Below are positions 26,750 through 39,602 of a DNA stretch of 64,000 bases, piece by piece. The first letter of the stretch is position 1, and each line of letters starts with the position of its first letter. The position numbers were made by a program, and so were the translations under genes. The stretch covers positions 2,108,001-2,172,000 of the forward strand of contig JAOVFP010000011.1 in NCBI GenBank assembly GCA_025738555.1. Direction: 5' to 3'. The DNA is from Cyathus striatus (taxonomy: Eukaryota; Basidiomycota; Agaricomycetes; Agaricales; Nidulariaceae). The notes under the pieces were generated by a model. It searched no databases. It saw only the letters and a program-made list of their open reading frames with translations, and had not been told where the DNA came from.

Positions 26750-27430
26750 AAAACCAGTGGAACATCACAGACAGAGCTTCGAAGTTCAGAATATAGCAAA
26801 CACCATAAGATTGAAGCACAGAGAACTGGAGCTTATGATTGAAGCAAAGACATTCAGAATAAACAATACAGTGTAAAAATGAAGCAGATAGTGTCAGAGT
26901 GAAGTGAAACAACTAATCAAAACATACAAATGAGCTTGAAAACAAGGGAAAGAGTCATAAAGTGAAGATTAAAGGTTCAGATTGATGCAGATATTGTCAA
27001 ATGAAGCAGAAACCTATAAAACGAGGTATATATTGTAAAATTGAAGCAGAGAGGTTCAAAAAGGCAGGGAGTGTGTCAGAGTGACACAGAAATCTTTAGA
27101 ATGAGACATAGACTTTAAGAACGAAGTAGAGAGTGTGAAAATAAAGCAGAGAGCTTGAGAGTAAAGCAGAAACCCTCATTTCGAAGTAGAGATCGTGAGC
27201 TTGAAGCAAGGAAGTTGAGAACAATGGATAGAATATTAGAACAATACAGAGAGAGATAAAACGAAGCAGAGACCTAAATAATGAATAGAGACACTCAGAA
27301 TGATTTAGAGAGACTGAAGGCAATGCACAGAGATTTAAAATGATACAGAGTGTGTCGGAGATACATAGATGGGCTATAAATACAGCAGATAGGTATTAAA
27401 ACCAAAGCAGAGAGATTAATAAAAAAAGCA
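26750..27430. repeat. Degenerate GAAGCAGA-type minisatellite
   Basis: Words such as GAAGCAGAGA, TTCAGAATGAA and GTGTCAGAGTGA recur every 20-30 bases over nearly 700 bases with no exact unit. The reverse complement of the same word set appears at 33290-33520. No coding frame is supported. Confidence 0.55.
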
Positions 27431-27535
27431 CCCGCATTCTCAACAAAAATCAATAATAATTAATGATCTGTTAATTTAATTACAAGTTACTTGCATTCAC
27501 ACTTGTACAATGGTATATTAAGGACAAGCAGCTAT

Positions 27536-27790
27536 GAGGGCACATAGAAAATTCTGGGCACACACAAAAGTGAGCATGATTGAGCGTGCCACGCTCAAGG
27601 CCAAACTTTCACGCTCACTATATATATAATAGTTGTAATGGCTGATTTCTGAATCAAACTAAGTGTAAATCAAGTATATATAATGGCATTGTACTGCTGT
27701 AGCCCTATTGTACTATAAGTAAGGTTTTTAATCAAGATAAAGGCTCAGATATAAAAGAAAAAAAATTACATTTCATGCTCAAGGTTGAAA
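27536..27790 (+). repeat. GAGCATG-type repeat, copy 2
   Basis: GGCACATAGAAAATTCTGGG begins a block parallel to 21975-22215, including GTGTAAATCAAGTATATATAATGG later on. Its start is more CpG-rich (GAGCGTGCCACGCTC) than copy 1 (GAGCATGTCATGCTC), a further CpG-decay pair. Confidence 0.6.
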
Positions 27791-28299
27791 TGATGCAATT
27801 TCGGAGATTGTTCCAAGAATAACTGTCATATTATTCTAAGTCTTCCATCTTACAAATTTATGACAGCGCGTCGACACACAGACTTTCAGCCAGCTGTACC
27901 ACCAACATGCCAACACATATCGATTGCTGCTACTTTCCGTTTCTTTTCACTATAGTCACTAAGACTATATCTTTATTTTCAATCTTACAGCACGAAATGA
28001 AAGTACATTATTATTTTATTATCATTTATTCAGATTCTTACAACGGGAAACGAAGACATTTTATTCTTGTCATTCTCTGTTTATATCTAACAGAGAAGCT
28101 GCCGCAACACGACAACCTTTAATTTCAATGATATACATACTGTATCATATTAACTGTGAGGCTATTTCTCATCAAGTTATGGACAAAAAAGTTTTCTGCA
28201 GTATCATAATCACCCAGTTGTTTCATTGCTCCAGTACTATTACATTTACACAAGTATCTAAGACTACTCTCAGCATATAAGTACACTCAGTTTTCGATG

Positions 28300-28512
28300 T
28301 CTACGCAAAAAACTGAATCCAATTTCGAGTTTGCGACATAGATCCGATACTCGTTCCGTAAGCCTTGAGATTGATAATTAGTACCGAGTATCGAATAAGC
28401 GAGCTATGAACCGAAAAGTTGAACTGAAAACGGAGGACATGCCGTGGGGCCGAAGGACGGAGCTCGAAAACTTTGGCGTAGTCGAGCGTGGTTGTCCGGC
28501 TTTCCATAGTAA
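28300..28512. repeat. Inverted repeat arm (partner 26320-26545)
   Basis: This is the reverse-complement partner of 26320-26545; the distance between arms is about 1.75 kb. CGTGGTTGTCCGGCTTTCCA closes the arm at its right end. Confidence 0.6.
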
Positions 28513-28564
28513 TTATATTGGAGCTCATATATTATTTCTTATTACATTTTAACAAACCAAATAA

Positions 28565-28985
28565 TTTCATAAGTGCTCAAAGCTACTTACTGAATGCCCA
28601 CACTTTGGTTAGTAATATAAATTACAGTAGAACACTCAATGATCAGTATGAGTTGTAACGATTGGAGCTCATATATGTATATTTCTTATTACATTTTAAC
28701 AAACCAAATAATTGCTTAAGCACTCAAAGCCACTTACCAGACGACCACGCTTCGGTTAGCAATACAAATTACAGTAGAATACTCAATGGTCAGTACAAGT
28801 TGTAATGTACAGTCTGAAAGCCTTAGATCTCGCTTAAGTGACCCTGAGTACACTAAGCGATACTGAAGAACTGAAACTGAAATTGTAATATCTAACCGAA
28901 AAGCCGTAATGCCGGACACCGGAGCTCAATTATAATTGATGTTTTTGAGCATGGTCGTTAGGCTTTCCATAGTTTGGTGGGTGAC
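28565..28985. repeat. Outer inverted repeat, right arm
   Basis: This is the partner of 24575-24900. Inside, GAGCTCATAT..TTCTTATTACATTTTAACAA occurs twice (28515-28560 and 28665-28710), so the arm is itself partly duplicated. Confidence 0.6.
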
Positions 28986-28989
28986 TACA

Positions 28990-31900
28990 GGAAATATATG
29001 GGGCTTGCCTGTACTTGGTTGGATCTAAATGGTAAGCACACTACACTACTGATATGACTAACTTTTAGTAGTACTTTATTATGTCAGTAGTAGCACCACC
29101 AACATAAAATAGGTATTTATGTTAGTTATATTTAGTACGAAGGGTATCTGGTTAGCAATAATGAAATAGAACAACTTTAAAGACTATAGCTTGATTTCTA
29201 AGACTGGATTTTAATACTTCAATTGCAGTACTAGTTCAAAAACTCAGATAACCAATATTCAATTCAATTCAATAGTACTTGGTACTTCAAATTCTAATCA
29301 AAACTTCGGATACTGATTTCAGAATGTTACTCTACTTTGAGAATGGAAGACAGCTCATGCAGTACTTGCTTTTCTTATTCTACCATCCCTAAATTATATA
29401 CTAAAAATCCTACCTACATTATTTGTAATGGTAAATAGTGTATAGTAGATGTAAATAGATTGTGTATGCTATTTCTAAGGCTGTTCATATGTTCCCTAAG
29501 TTGTAGAGAACCCTCCATATGGCAAACCATATGGTTGTACCTTGTTCCAGAGGTGCCTCAAACTCTGTGGCATTGGTACTAGCTCAGTACATGTGCTAAA
29601 ACACGTGCTTGTGTTAGTATGCACTCAGTTACAAGAATTCCTGGATTTAATGGCCCTTGCTGCAAAGCACATCAATAGTGTGTGATGGTATTGGTACTGT
29701 GCTTGGCTGTTTCATGCGCCATCATCCATGTGGTTTTACACATGTAAGTTATTCTATTATTCAGATCTGGATATCATAGGCACAAGGGATACTTCAGAAA
29801 GCTACTGGCTGAGCAACAGTGGTCCGTATGTTCTGATTTAGGGATTTTCCAGAGGGTTCTATACAATGGCACATGGTCTATTGGACTTGGTGCAGTGAAT
29901 CATCCAAGATGCACGAGAGCAGTACAGTGACTTCATTGTGAAATAATAATAATTGTAAAAGGAGTAGCACAATGGCTACTAATAAATTAAAGTAGTGTAT
30001 TAAATGAGTACAAAGAACTGACAGCCCATATGATATACTTCCAATACCCTTGGTTTGTATTGCTGAGATACTTTGGCTGGTGGCATGGGCCTCAACCCCA
30101 GCCCTTGTACTTGTCCCTTAGTAGAGTTGATACACCTAGTAAAATAAGAGGGCTATTTTTCGAATATAATAGACATTTAGTACTAGTAATACAGTTAGCA
30201 AACCAGCCCAAGAGTCCAAGAGTTGGGGTGAGTCCTGAGCCGCCAACTAAAGTATTCTACTTGAGTACACTATTAAGGGAAGAGTCCAAGGGCTGGGGTT
30301 GAGTCCCATGCTGCCAGTCAAAGTATCTGCATGATACAAAATAAGGGGTGCAACACAATGACAATATATTTGGGTGATTGGCTACTACATAAATTACAAA
30401 GTACTAAGTAGCTATATAATAAGGAAAATACCCAACGATAATACTCCGGAATGTATTAGTACTTCTCCATACCAGAATAATGCTCCCAGTACTAAACTAG
30501 ATGATCACATACCTTCAGGGAAATACCTCAGACTAGAGGGCTCTTTGTGCCACTGGTCCCACCAGATACCACAAAGCATAGCTATTGTGCAGTCTCTCGA
30601 ATAACCCAGAACATCCATATGTCTCTCCTGTGTAATACTACCACCATGCAGGAAACCACATGCCCCTAGGACTTTGAAATGCACACCAAACACTACCTGC
30701 AGCATATTGGGTGGTGCCATCAGACGCACCAGTACCAGAAACACTGGTATCCATTATATCTGAGTACTTGGCCAAGAATAGCACATGTAATGGCACATGT
30801 CCTGATGCATTTCTAATAATAGCATGGCACAGCACTTGATTCGTCTCAGAAACAGAGCACATCCTCATGGATTCTCATATGGAGGGTCAACCATACCTCT
30901 TTGACTGTGGTTCCACTAGGACTTTATGACATATTATTTACTATACCTATTCCATTGCACATGAGACCATTGCCATGTAATTAAATATATAAGTAGTTAC
31001 ACATACCTTTAGAATACCTTAAGCACTGCACTGGCTGTACTTCTGTTCTCACAGTAGAGTATGTTCTGAATCTGATATTGGAATTCTGAGTACAATTTTG
31101 AAGTCTGAGATCTGATTTGAAAGTACTGAAAGCAATCGCATAACTACTAAATACATTGTTCATCTTACTATGCTTGAATACCTTGTGCCCTCGAACTTAA
31201 ATATAAATCTAACTTGAACTTTATGTTCTTTGTTGGTGGTGTTAAAACTACGTAAATAAACATACTCTAAAAAGTTAGTCTTATCAGTGTATTTTGTAGA
31301 AAATACTATAGTTGGCAACTTGGGACTCATTCCAACTCTTGTACTCATGGGGTGGTTCCTTGTACAGATTTAAATATAGAAATTGAATAAAATGAAATAA
31401 TAATCGAAAAATAAGTGTATATTACAAGCCGGCGTATCACTACCTTACATGATTCTCTTTCTCACTAACCCCACAGTGTACCAATATTTTCTCAATGCTA
31501 TTATGATGGGACTCTGCAGACAACACGAGCAACCCCTTCTCTCGCCCTCTCCGTACATTGCTAGCATTCCCGATTCAGGCTCCCACGGAAATATGCTCTC
31601 TCAATTCCGTCATGACTAGACTCTGCTGGCCAGTGGTGGTAGTTACTATGGAGGCTGGTGGAAAGCAATGAAAAGAACGTAGCGTGAATGAAACACACCT
31701 GTGTGTCACCTACCCCAAATATCACATGTGTCAGATGATGGAGCCACCTCTGTGTCCCTGGTTGCAAGCTCGGACGGGTTAGTACTAGTACTAGTGTGTG
31801 GTATGCATTGTATGTCTCATCTTCCATTCATGTGTGCTAACTGTATCCAATCCATATGGTGACTGGTATGTCTTAAAGGTTGTCAGTAATGTATCGGGGC

Positions 31901-33045
31901 ATGGCCGAATATTTTCCTCATAGACCACTTTCTCCGCCGTCCGGTTTCGAACGTCACCTTTGCCACCTGTGTTCGTCACTGGCATATGATTGAGCCTTCT
32001 TTCGATATCATGGATGTTTCCCATGTTTTTCGGCTGCCCCCCTCGTGAGTTCTCCAGGGCAGATTGGTGAGGTCATTCTATTGCAAGTCTTCCACCGCTA
32101 CTGTTGAAAATAGGAGTGTAGGCTGGATTACAGTCGCACTGCTGTCCCTCCCAACTAAAACACCATCTGCACCCGCTCACCAAGTCAATACGTTGGAGGG
32201 GAACAACTCTGATGTGACAATGATCCTTTTCTCGCAAAGCAGGTATTCCCTACGTTCTGGTGTCTGGTGGTAGTTTCAATTATCGTTTACATATCCAGAT
32301 TCTAGCTTACGTTTTTCTTTGGTCACACAATTGAAATAATGTTTCTGTCGTTTATCATAGCTTTTAATACTCTCTTATCTTTCGTAAGATCCACAAACAA
32401 TATTGTTACAGCTCCCCCACCAGATTCGGCATTCAATGCCAACGGTCCGAGCCCACTGTACAGTGCCACAAAAACTCTTTGCACATGTTGCCACACACAT
32501 TCTCAATAGGCTACGTGTTCCTTAGTAAACATGCTTACTATCTAAATCACCAATGACTCACTCAGGTATTTTAAGTATATAAACCCTCGTGTATTTACAG
32601 TTCTCTCCTCATTTGAATACACCACACCCATTCATATCTTCTGAAGTCCCATTTCTCATTATTCAACAAGGGTCAAGCAGATCAAGAAGAGTGTCCTCTG
32701 GTCGACACTATCCATATCCTTCTCCAGTATTCACTTTTGCGCTCCCATATCAAACCTGAAGCATCTCAGACTTAACTTATACCCACTTCAATCTCAAACT
32801 CTCAATTGTAACCTGGGGAGCCGTCTCATTGTTGGATTCAACCGTTATGGAGCTTGACAGTGATAAGAGCTTAGTCTCTGAATTGGCTGTTTCATTGTAT
32901 TTCATTACGAAATTTTTATCACTGTAATAAGAATAATATACATGCAATGCAAGTGTTGGATTTTGGATTTCACTGAGGTTGGATATCTCATGGTAAACGG
33001 TTAAATAAGAGAGTAGTGGGCTTTGCCGCTTGCCGGCCCTATTTC
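28990..33045. other. Region without recognisable genes
   Basis: Open frames are short and match no known family. Four copies of a ~45-bp tRNA-T-arm-like repeat lie at about 30075-30125 (minus), 30200-30250 (plus), 30276-30330 (plus) and 31300-31350 (minus); their core is GGGGTTGAGTCCC with AAAGTAT after it. CpG content rises at 31430-32300 and falls again after that. Nothing else was supported. Confidence 0.4.
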
Positions 33046-33049
33046 TTTA

Positions 33050-33240
33050 TTATACTCATGCTCAAGTTGAATGCAAGTGTAATATTTGTGAGCATGAGTA
33101 AATATGCCAATCATGCTCACACTCAAGTTAAAGGACATTGAGTGCAAGTGTAAATAAGTATTATAAATGTGATAGAATACCTATCATGCTCATGCTCAAA
33201 TAAAAGGGCATTGAGCATGAGTGTAAATATAATACTGACA
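33050..33240. repeat. ~60-bp minisatellite, second block
   Basis: ACTCATGCTCAAGTTGAATG and GTGTAATATTTGTGAGCATG match the units of the 23735-24000 block in the same orientation. About three units are seen. Confidence 0.55.
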
Positions 33241-33289
33241 TGCAGTTAAATTATGCAAATATGTGTGATAGGTAGTAATCTATCCTGTG

Positions 33290-33700
33290 TTGCTCCCTGC
33301 TTTGTTGTGAATTTCCCTGCTTTATTATTAAGCCCCCTTCCTTGTTCTGAAGTTCCCTACTTCGCTGTAAAGCCCCATTCTTTGTTTTGAATTTCCCAAG
33401 GTCTCTGCTTCACTGTGAATCCCCCTGCCTTGTTCTGAATTTTCCTGCTTCATTGTAAAGCTTCCTGTAATTTTATGAGCCCCCTGCTTCATTATAAACT
33501 TCCCTTGTTTCTACTGTTCAATATATACCATTTTCTAGCTCTATAAATTTTTAACTGTTAGTCTGAATTACTGCTACACTCTCTGAGTCATTGTTTCAAC
33601 TTGTAGATCATATGTACACTCTCTGAATCATTTATATACACTCTAAGTCATATCTAAACACTCTGGATCATTGGTATACATTTTAAATCAATATACACTC
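33290..33700. repeat. Degenerate minisatellite, reverse form of 26750-27430
   Basis: CTGCTTCACTGTGAA, TTGTTCTGAA and CCTGCTTCATTGTAAAGC recur to about 33520. ACACTCTCTGAATCAT-like words then recur to 33700. The word set is the reverse complement of the 26750-27430 array. Confidence 0.5.
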
Positions 33701-34023
33701 AAAAAGAAGACAATAACAATGAAACATATATAAAACCCACTGGTGTTCTTCAATTATTACATTACAGTGCTTAGTATATACCAAATACATGCTTTACTAA
33801 GCCAATTATTCAGTATGTAGTTGATATAAGACAGCCAGTTGGCTCATGCTCATATAAGGATTATTCATGCTCATGTATAGAATATTCATGCACAGGGTCG
33901 AATTTTCACGCTCAATAGGTGAGCATGCATGCTCAACTCATGCTCACTTTTGTGCATGCCCAGAATGTTCTTGTTGCCCATGGAGAAATTCATAACTTCT
34001 TGTTGCTATAGGGCTAGTAAATT

Positions 34024-34083
34024 ACCAGTGCTATTAGTAAAGTGGGTACCATGCTTCGATAGCCTGCAGCATGGAATTAATTT
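34024..34083 (+). repeat. tRNA-derived SINE-like copy, truncated
   Basis: CCAGTGCTATTAGTAAAGTGG..TACCATGCTTCGATAGCC matches the 5' half of the family. The B-box half is missing. A separate 3'-half-like stretch (AGCAAGCAGCAATGGTTCAA) lies near 34293. Confidence 0.5.
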
Positions 34084-34533
34084 TGTGCTTGTGAAGAATA
34101 GAAGTTTTGCTTAGTTTATATTTATAATTAAAAAGGTTACAAGGTATATGCCAGTTGATCCAGAATGAAAGAAAGGCATAAAACTACTACATGTGATCAT
34201 ATTACATACAACTACTTACACAAAAACAGAGTAGAGGTTATTGTGCTTGCCTTCTGTAGTGTACACTATGTGGAGTTTGTTTCTGGTTATAGCAAGCAGC
34301 AATGGTTCAACTTTACTATTCTTGATGACTCGCTGTTGTAATTTATTTCAATATATATATACATACCATTATAGATGTTGTTACAGTAACCTCCATGCTT
34401 AGATTTCAATACCATCAGTGTAAGTTTGTGCTGTTTCCTTTCAATTTACACAAATCATACAAGGATTTTGATACAATGCTGCAGTAATTCAACTTTACTA
34501 TTCCATCAAGGACATAATCATTCAAATATAATT

Positions 34534-34618
34534 AGTGTGCTGTTGGTAAGATAGATACCATGCTTGAACTCTCCATACAGAAATGCAAGTAGGGGTTCAA
34601 TTCCCCCTTGATGCACAT
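34534..34618 (+). repeat. SINE-like copy inside the left arm
   Basis: AGTGTGCTGTTGGTAAGATAG..ATACCATGCTTGAAC, then AGGGGTTCAATTCCCCC, gives both promoter boxes. The inverted twin is at 44463-44547. The SINE was therefore present before the duplication. Confidence 0.6.
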
Positions 34619-35203
34619 GGCTACTTCTTCCCCTCAAAATATTTTCTCTCCTTGGTGTTCCTGAAGAATATAAGGTTATTGTTTGCTTTCTGTAGCATGC
34701 ACACCAGTACTTTATCTGTATGTTTACAGTAAACTATTTATGCAGTGCTCCTCACTACTCAAATTAATGCTACTGATACTTGAGCACATATCTGTATATA
34801 TCCATGTAGTAAGTATAAGTAATTATTAAATTGTTTGTACAGGCCAAGATTGTTGGAGATAGGTCCCTGGTTCTGGTCCTGTAGCTGACTGACACTACTC
34901 TGACATAGTGTTGCCACACAGACTGAGCTGAAGCAATCTGAGCTTGGTCCAGTCTGTTTTTGCTTCAGATTGCTTAGAGTCTGCTGTAGCGAGCTGAGAT
35001 CGCGGACTCCAAGCAGTCCCATCAGAATTTGTTGATATTGCATCATAGCACATGTGACACATACACAACATGTTATGCAAGTTGCAATGTGTTTGCCCAA
35101 TGTTTGCTAATAGCTACTTACTTGTTCTCTTACCATCTTAATGTATTCATTTAAACACTTTGCTCTCTTTCTTTGATCTTTTTCATTCTCAAATTACTCA
35201 ATA

Positions 35204-38200
35204 ATGCATCATAATTCCCCAAAATTTGGCTACTTGCTCCACTGGAGCCTTGTAATCCAGGTATTGTATTCAGTTTGTTAGTGAGTTTTCTGAAACAGGG
35301 ATCTACCAAGTACTGGCCAAGTACAAGCTCAAATTTTGGGGACTGGAGTTTTTAGATATAAAATGCCTCACATGAAAGTGGATTAATGTTAAATCCCTCA
35401 GATTTTGCTTTCCATTTCATCCTACAATGAATACTTAAGGCACTTGTCTCTAGGTCACTTCATCTCATCAGCATTGTGCTCCTTACATTAACTTACCACC
35501 TGCTTCTGGATCTCGTGTTAACTGGGAAGGTTATCAAAGAATGTCTATTTCATCTCAGGGATATGCTGGACCGTCTTCTGGATTAGCTATCCCACCTCTT
35601 CCACCTCACTGGTCACCTAATCTGGATCCACAGACACAAAACCACCCTTATTTCATTCAGAACCCACACTATACAAGTCTTCCCATTCCAATTAACCATC
35701 TATGTTCACATATGAGTTTCAATTTGGCAAATCCGAACCCAACCCTGTTGTTGGACTCATGTTTGACAGCTCTTAATGTTCCTTTGCAAAGTGGACAACA
35801 ACAGGCCAGTTCTCCTCGAGGCACAAAACAGAAAAGAGAATCCCAGCATTCTTGTGGAACCAAATGTGCTAGAGCTGCACCTGTCATTGCAACTCCTCCA
35901 TGTTCATGTGGGATTAGCCCTCCAAAAATGCCAGCTAATATCAATACACCTTCTAGGCTGGCCAGGCTTTCATCTACTGTGCAGCAATACCCTCAGAATA
36001 CGGCTCCAGCATTCATTTCAACAGTCTCCCTGCCTGCTGTAATGCCAGTACATGGACCTGCTGCAAACTCAGCCCCAGCTGCTTCACCCTCAACAGCTTG
36101 TCATGTGGACATGTCCAGTGCAATGGATATATGGTATTTCCTGCAGCTGCTTGATATGAAAGAAAAGCCAGCTGTTCTTCCAGATGTTGAATCTGAACCA
36201 CAACTCCTGAGTAAACCCTCGAGTACATTTGTAGGATGTAAGCTGTGCAAGTGAGTATTAATTGTCATCTGCATGTTGCTGAATAGCTAATTGTTTTCAT
36301 AGAACTTGGAAAACCTATCGATTGACAGACAGTGTAACAAGTTGTATTTGACATCATATGCAAAATGTTCATGGTGATACTTAGGAGAATTCAGTAGCAG
36401 AGTTGGGATTAAAGGGGTGAAAGAGAAAGGAAAGGGGAAAGAAATAATGTCAACACAGGAAGGTGGGATGTTTTCACATGAGCATTTTTACCATTTGCTC
36501 ATGTGCTGGATTGTAGTTGATAATCAGGTAAGACACACCTCTGAAATACAGCTGAATATTTTCTGATTTGATTGCTTCATAGTCAATGAACGTTCTTGAT
36601 TGTCAAGAATTCTGAGACTTGCTTATCTATCTTGCTGGAGAAGACCTTACAGATGAGCAGTTGCCTCACTGAACAAAATTGACACAAGATATCCTTCTTG
36701 AGCATAAGAGGATGTTCACAATGCTTCAGAGCAACATGAAGGTGAGCATAATCAATTTTAATACTTACATGAATATCATTTAATCATTTAATTTGCTCAC
36801 AGAATGCACTTGGGCACATATTGTTCACCACTGACTTATGGAGCGATCCAAACCTATGCTCATTTATGGTTATTACTGCACATTTCATACTTCGTGATGC
36901 CAATGGGAAACTTGAGTATTGGAGTGCACTTATTGCATTCACCCATGTTGAAGAAGTGCATACAGGAAAAATCTCGGTACCATTTTCTACAATACATTTG
37001 AGAAATATGAAATTATTTATAAGGTATCTTTATTTTATATCACTGCATACTTGAGCTGATACTTCAACTAGATAGGCATGGTTACCATGGACAATGCATC
37101 AAATAACAACACATTTATGGTACAAGTTGAACAGAAACTTGTTGAACTAGGCATCAAGTTTGACAAGGATGGTAATCATATTTGGTAAGCACCAATTTAA
37201 AGTTGTCTCCTATATGATTTGATACTACTTACTCATTTTAATAGGTGCTTCCCTCACATTATCAATCTTGCATGTCAGGCCTTTATAGATGAAATTAAAA
37301 GCAATCCAAATGCTGTACTGAACTATACACCCCCCTTACAGCCTCCTCATACAGATGACAATCAGCCACCATTTGTCCCCCCAACCCAGCTCCAGCTTTT
37401 CGAGTATTTGACTACCTTATGCAAGGATATAATTGGAAGGTGCCAGAATCTTGTGGCTGCATGCCATGCATCTGGAAAACATTGTAAGCAGCTCCAGGAC
37501 ATAATCATTGAGGGCAATGAAAAGGGTTATTGGACCAAGAAGCTCCCAGTATTGCAGTTACTATGTGACTGTGAAACACACTGGTCTTCAACATATCTTA
37601 TGATTGACCACATTATTAACCTCTATCCAGTAAGTACTACGTACTCATATTGCTATTTGACTTTAGCTGTGCTGAAATTTATATATAATATAAGGCTATC
37701 CAAGTATTTCTTCATTGGAGTGATGGAGATTTAGCTTGTCATCTTTTTACTGATAATGATCTTAATGTGCTAGGTGATATTCGACAAGCTCTGGAGGTGC
37801 CTCATTTAGTGCAGGAGCTCCTCTCTGTGGAGTGCATACCAACACTATCACTTGCCTTACCAGCATATGAGACATTACTTGATAATTGGCATGTGTACAA
37901 ATTAAGGACCCTTCCAGAGCTGAGTCATTACATCAGAATGAGAATGGCAAAAATAGAGGAATATGTCTCACTGGCCTGCAGCACACAGATGTATGCACAT
38001 GCAATGGGTGTATTGTCCCACATATTTTAACTTCATATTACATCAATCTCATTGCACTTCTAGCTTTAAATCCTACCATCAAATTTACCTGGATGAAGAA
38101 AAGCTGGCCTTCAGAGCATGTTCAGGAAGCATGCAACTGGATCCTTGAATCAGTAAGTCTTTCAGATAAATTCCAACCCATTTAGTACTCACCTGGCACC

Positions 38201-39069
38201 ATATTCTTTTACTGTGTAAATATGACATCATATCAAATGAAGCTTCATGAATAATGCGAGAAGAACACCATAACACAGCTCAGTATTGTCAGCAGCCAGA
38301 ATGGAGCACAGTCTTCAGTCCCACATCAGACTGAACCTGTATCAGCCACAGAAAAGGCATCACAAGCACAAGAACATGCATACAGTCGATTTTGTAATCT
38401 CAACATCTTTCAATGACACTCTTCTGCTCACAAGACAACAGCTGCCATTCAACCAGAAATATTAACATTGTTGCATACACCCTTAGCTCAAGAGATTGAA
38501 GATGAGAAAAATCGGAAATTTGCTGAAGACAGACAGGCAGCAGAATGCAAACTTGATACATATGAGGTGGCAGGTTTATTTTCTCTTTGAGAATCAACTG
38601 CCAATCTTGTAAATTTCTGGGGAGTAAGTAACATAATGTACATTTCTGAATCCTGGTAGTTTTGGTCCTTCTAACTCATTACTCAATTTTAGATATTTTC
38701 TTTGACATTCCCTCTGCTTTCTCATGTAGCAATGGATGTATTACCAGCCCAAGCCTCTGCCATGTCATGTGAATGTGCCTTCTCCTCAAGTAAAGAAACA
38801 GTGACTCTTCGATATAGCTGAATATCACCAGCACTCTTTGAAGCACTACAGATACTGAAATATTCATATCAGCAGGACTGTTTAGTATTTACTGAGGACA
38901 TTCAGCTTGCAAAGGCTGAAGATTATAGCATTTCTGGGCCAGTTATGTTATATGTGGCAATGGAATTGCGAGAACAACATAGATTTGAGGAACTTGAAGA
39001 GCTTATTAGTAATGCAGAGGCAGAAGGGTATCCTCCACCTATGCTGGAGGAACCTGAAGATGTATTGTA
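35204..39069 (+). pseudogene. hAT transposase, fuller copy, inactivated
   Basis: Exons can be followed at 35204-35260, 35454-36250, 36303-36527, 36583-36741, 36803-37023, 37072-37184, 37245-37629, 37695-38007, 38064-38152 and 38693-39069. A Pro/Ser-rich N-terminus leads to a BED zinc finger (GCKLCKTWKTYRL..HHMQNVH). The core contains TTDLWSDPNL, MVTMDNASNN and RCFPHIINLACQAF. The hATC dimerisation region contains FSSSKETVTLR and ISPALFEALQILK. TGA replaces Arg at 36349, 36613, 36670, 38588 and 38819. Single-base losses shift the frame near 36411-36415 and 36965-36970. The exon between about 38200 and 38580 is poorly resolved. The stop is TAG at 39067-39069. The superfamily is sure; the element's own ends were not found. 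Confidence 0.85.
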
Positions 39070-39224
39070 GTTATTATCACATATAGAATTGCATCTAATA
39101 GACAAGGGCTTTACTATCTTTCATTTTTCTCTTTCTGCCATTGCTATAGCTCCGTCTACTTGCTTTCTTATTGGCTACACTACATATCACCATTAAGACC
39201 ACCATCAGTACTTCAAGATGCAAA

Positions 39225-39602
39225 GTTGGCTGGTGTTTATATGAATATTTTTACCATATACTCATGTGCTAGTAGTAGACTATTCTAGTTGACAAGCAGG
39301 TAATATGGCTGTATGTTACAATGACTCTCAAATATAGCCAGTGCCTTCAGAATTAATTACTATATATTCCATGACATTTTCTATTGTAGTGTTCACTGGG
39401 GACAATCAGCTTGCAAAGACTGAGGACTATATATTATACAAATATCATTACTGTATCTGGGCCAGTCACATCACTTTATGCAACACACTAGCAATGAAAT
39501 TGCAAGAATTTGAAGAGCTCAGCACCCATTACAGTGATAGGGTAGAGTATCCACAGTATCCACCTGTTACTTGTTATTTGATTGCTACAAATTCCCCTAG
39601 TA
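39225..39602 (+). pseudogene. Internally deleted hAT copy
   Basis: ATGAATATTTTTACCATATA (39239) resembles ATGAGCATTTTTACCATTTG at 36480 in the hAT transposase. After about 150 bases, VFTGDNQLAKTEDY..MKLQEFEELS matches the transposase C-terminus (VFTEDIQLAKAEDY..MELREQHRFEELE). About 2.3 kb between these two parts is missing. This is therefore a deletion derivative lying directly downstream of the fuller copy. Confidence 0.65.

Noticed and set aside
29500..30900. Possible transposon coding on either strand
   Set aside because: Several short frames were read, but none matched a known transposase, gag or reverse transcriptase.
34759..35100. 113-residue minus-strand frame present in both arms
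   Set aside because: It is kept only because the arms are nearly identical; no family match, and it lies in the hAT 5' flank.
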